5,171 bases of DNA from positions 1-5,171 of the forward strand of contig DUKF01000092.1 of the NCBI GenBank assembly GCA_013329455.1, read 5' to 3'. The first letter of the stretch is position 1. The number at the start of each line of letters is the position of its first letter. Of this stretch, positions 4,708-5,171 are shown one piece after another. The position numbers and the translations under genes are program-made. The notes beneath the pieces were generated by a model. The model saw nothing but the letters and a program-made list of their open reading frames with translations, was not told the DNA's origin and did no database searches. The stretch comes from Methanotrichaceae archaeon (GTDB taxonomy: Archaea > Halobacteriota > Methanosarcinia > Methanotrichales > Methanotrichaceae).

Positions 4708-5171
4708 ATGAAAAAATGCCGATACGCTATCCTGTCAATTTCCATTTTGATCCTGGCGACCCTCGCCGCCTTTCCAGCGGCCATCGCCAGCGAGACCGAG
4801 AATTATTCAGACCTGACAGCAGACCAGGACCGTGAAGTCCTGTTCCAGGTCTCGACGATCGACGCCCTCCTCCTGAGCGTCTACGACGGCATCCTCCCGA
4901 TAGGCGAATTGAAGGAAAGGGGCGACTTCGGCATCGGGACCTTAGACCGGCTTGAGGGCGAGATGATCGTCGTTGACGGCGAGTGCTACCAGGTGAGAAT
5001 CGACGGCGTCGCCCACATCGTCCCGGACAACGGCACGACCCCCTTTGCCACCGTCACCTTCTTCGACCCTGACGAGACGGTTCTGGTCGAAAAGGCCGAG
5101 AACATGACGCAGTTTGGTGAGATCCTTGAGATGAGCTTCCCCTCGGAGAACATGTTCTACGCCATCAGGAT
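4708..5171 (+). CDS. budA: Alpha-acetolactate decarboxylase, exported, 3' end missing
   Basis: The first 154 codons of a protein of about 250-280 residues; the frame is open at the window edge. The enzyme decarboxylates alpha-acetolactate to acetoin. The N-terminus is a signal peptide: MKKCR, a hydrophobic core (7-22) and AIA/S, with likely cleavage after residue 27. The mature part matches the family block by block: FQVSTIDALLLSVYDG (46-61), ELKERGDFGIGTLDRLEGEM (67-86), VDGECYQVR (89-97), VAHIVPDN (101-108), TTPFATVTFF (110-119) and SENMFYAIR (146-154). These correspond to the YQVST, GDFGIGTF, DGEFY and NLFYAIR blocks of Bacillus AlsD. The metal-binding histidines lie in the missing C-terminal part, so activity cannot be judged. 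Export is unusual for an enzyme of a cytoplasmic intermediate, though Brevibacillus secretes its version. Gene symbol by homology (budA/alsD/aldB). Confidence 0.92.
   Translation, partial: MKKCRYAILSISILILATLAAFPAAIASETENYSDLTADQDREVLFQVSTIDALLLSVYDGILPIGELKERGDFGIGTLDRLEGEMIVVDGECYQVRIDGVAHIVPDNGTTPFATVTFFDPDETVLVEKAENMTQFGEILEMSFPSENMFYAIR

Noticed and set aside
4278..4784. Minus-strand frame of 168 codons across the lipoprotein and the decarboxylase start
   Set aside because: It is opposite a lipobox signal peptide and a clear acetolactate decarboxylase N-terminus; no domain seen.

Overview
The window looks archaeal, most likely from a GC-rich methanogen of the Methanosarcinales/Methanothrix (Methanosaeta) kind. 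This placement is an inference and no marker gene is present. It rests on an IorA/IorB pair with archaeal-type gene order and coupling, Shine-Dalgarno (SD) sites of the GGAGGTGATC type, AT-rich TATA-like boxes about 45-50 bases upstream of starts, a lipobox protein and a PBS-lyase/HEAT-repeat protein. Genes are GC-rich and the spaces between them are AT-rich.

Left end (1-456): an AT-rich, mostly non-coding stretch. A strong TATA-like box and SD face left into a short reading frame that appears broken by a single base in an A-run (24-178). Nothing recognisable lies between about 240 and 456. Next, on the minus strand, is an NAD(P)H:quinone oxidoreductase of the flavodoxin-2 fold (457-1050) with its own probable promoter.

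Centre (1183-4132, minus strand): a compact three-gene operon transcribed from right to left, iorA - iorB - HEAT-repeat gene. iorA and iorB overlap by four bases (ATGA) and the third gene follows 17 bases later. IorAB is the ferredoxin-dependent indolepyruvate (aryl pyruvate) oxidoreductase. It interconverts aryl pyruvates with aryl acetyl-CoA esters, and in methanogens it also serves reductive synthesis of aromatic amino acids from aryl acids. The HEAT protein has no assigned role but is placed to act with, or be co-expressed with, IorAB.

Right end (4133-5171, plus strand): the divergent intergenic region between iorA and a small lipoprotein gene holds two inverted repeats. The lipoprotein (about 4303-4554) has a convincing signal peptide and lipobox but no ATG, GTG or TTG at the place the signal peptide needs one. 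After it comes a spacer with a perfect 15-base palindrome just upstream of a TATA-like box, then the first 154 codons of a signal-peptide-bearing alpha-acetolactate decarboxylase that runs off the window.

I found no CRISPR array, tRNA or rRNA, and no insertion sequence. No clear new multi-gene system stands out. The points most worth checking are the HEAT protein in the ior operon, the start of the lipoprotein gene, the exported acetolactate decarboxylase, the palindromes next to promoters, and the broken small frame at the left end.
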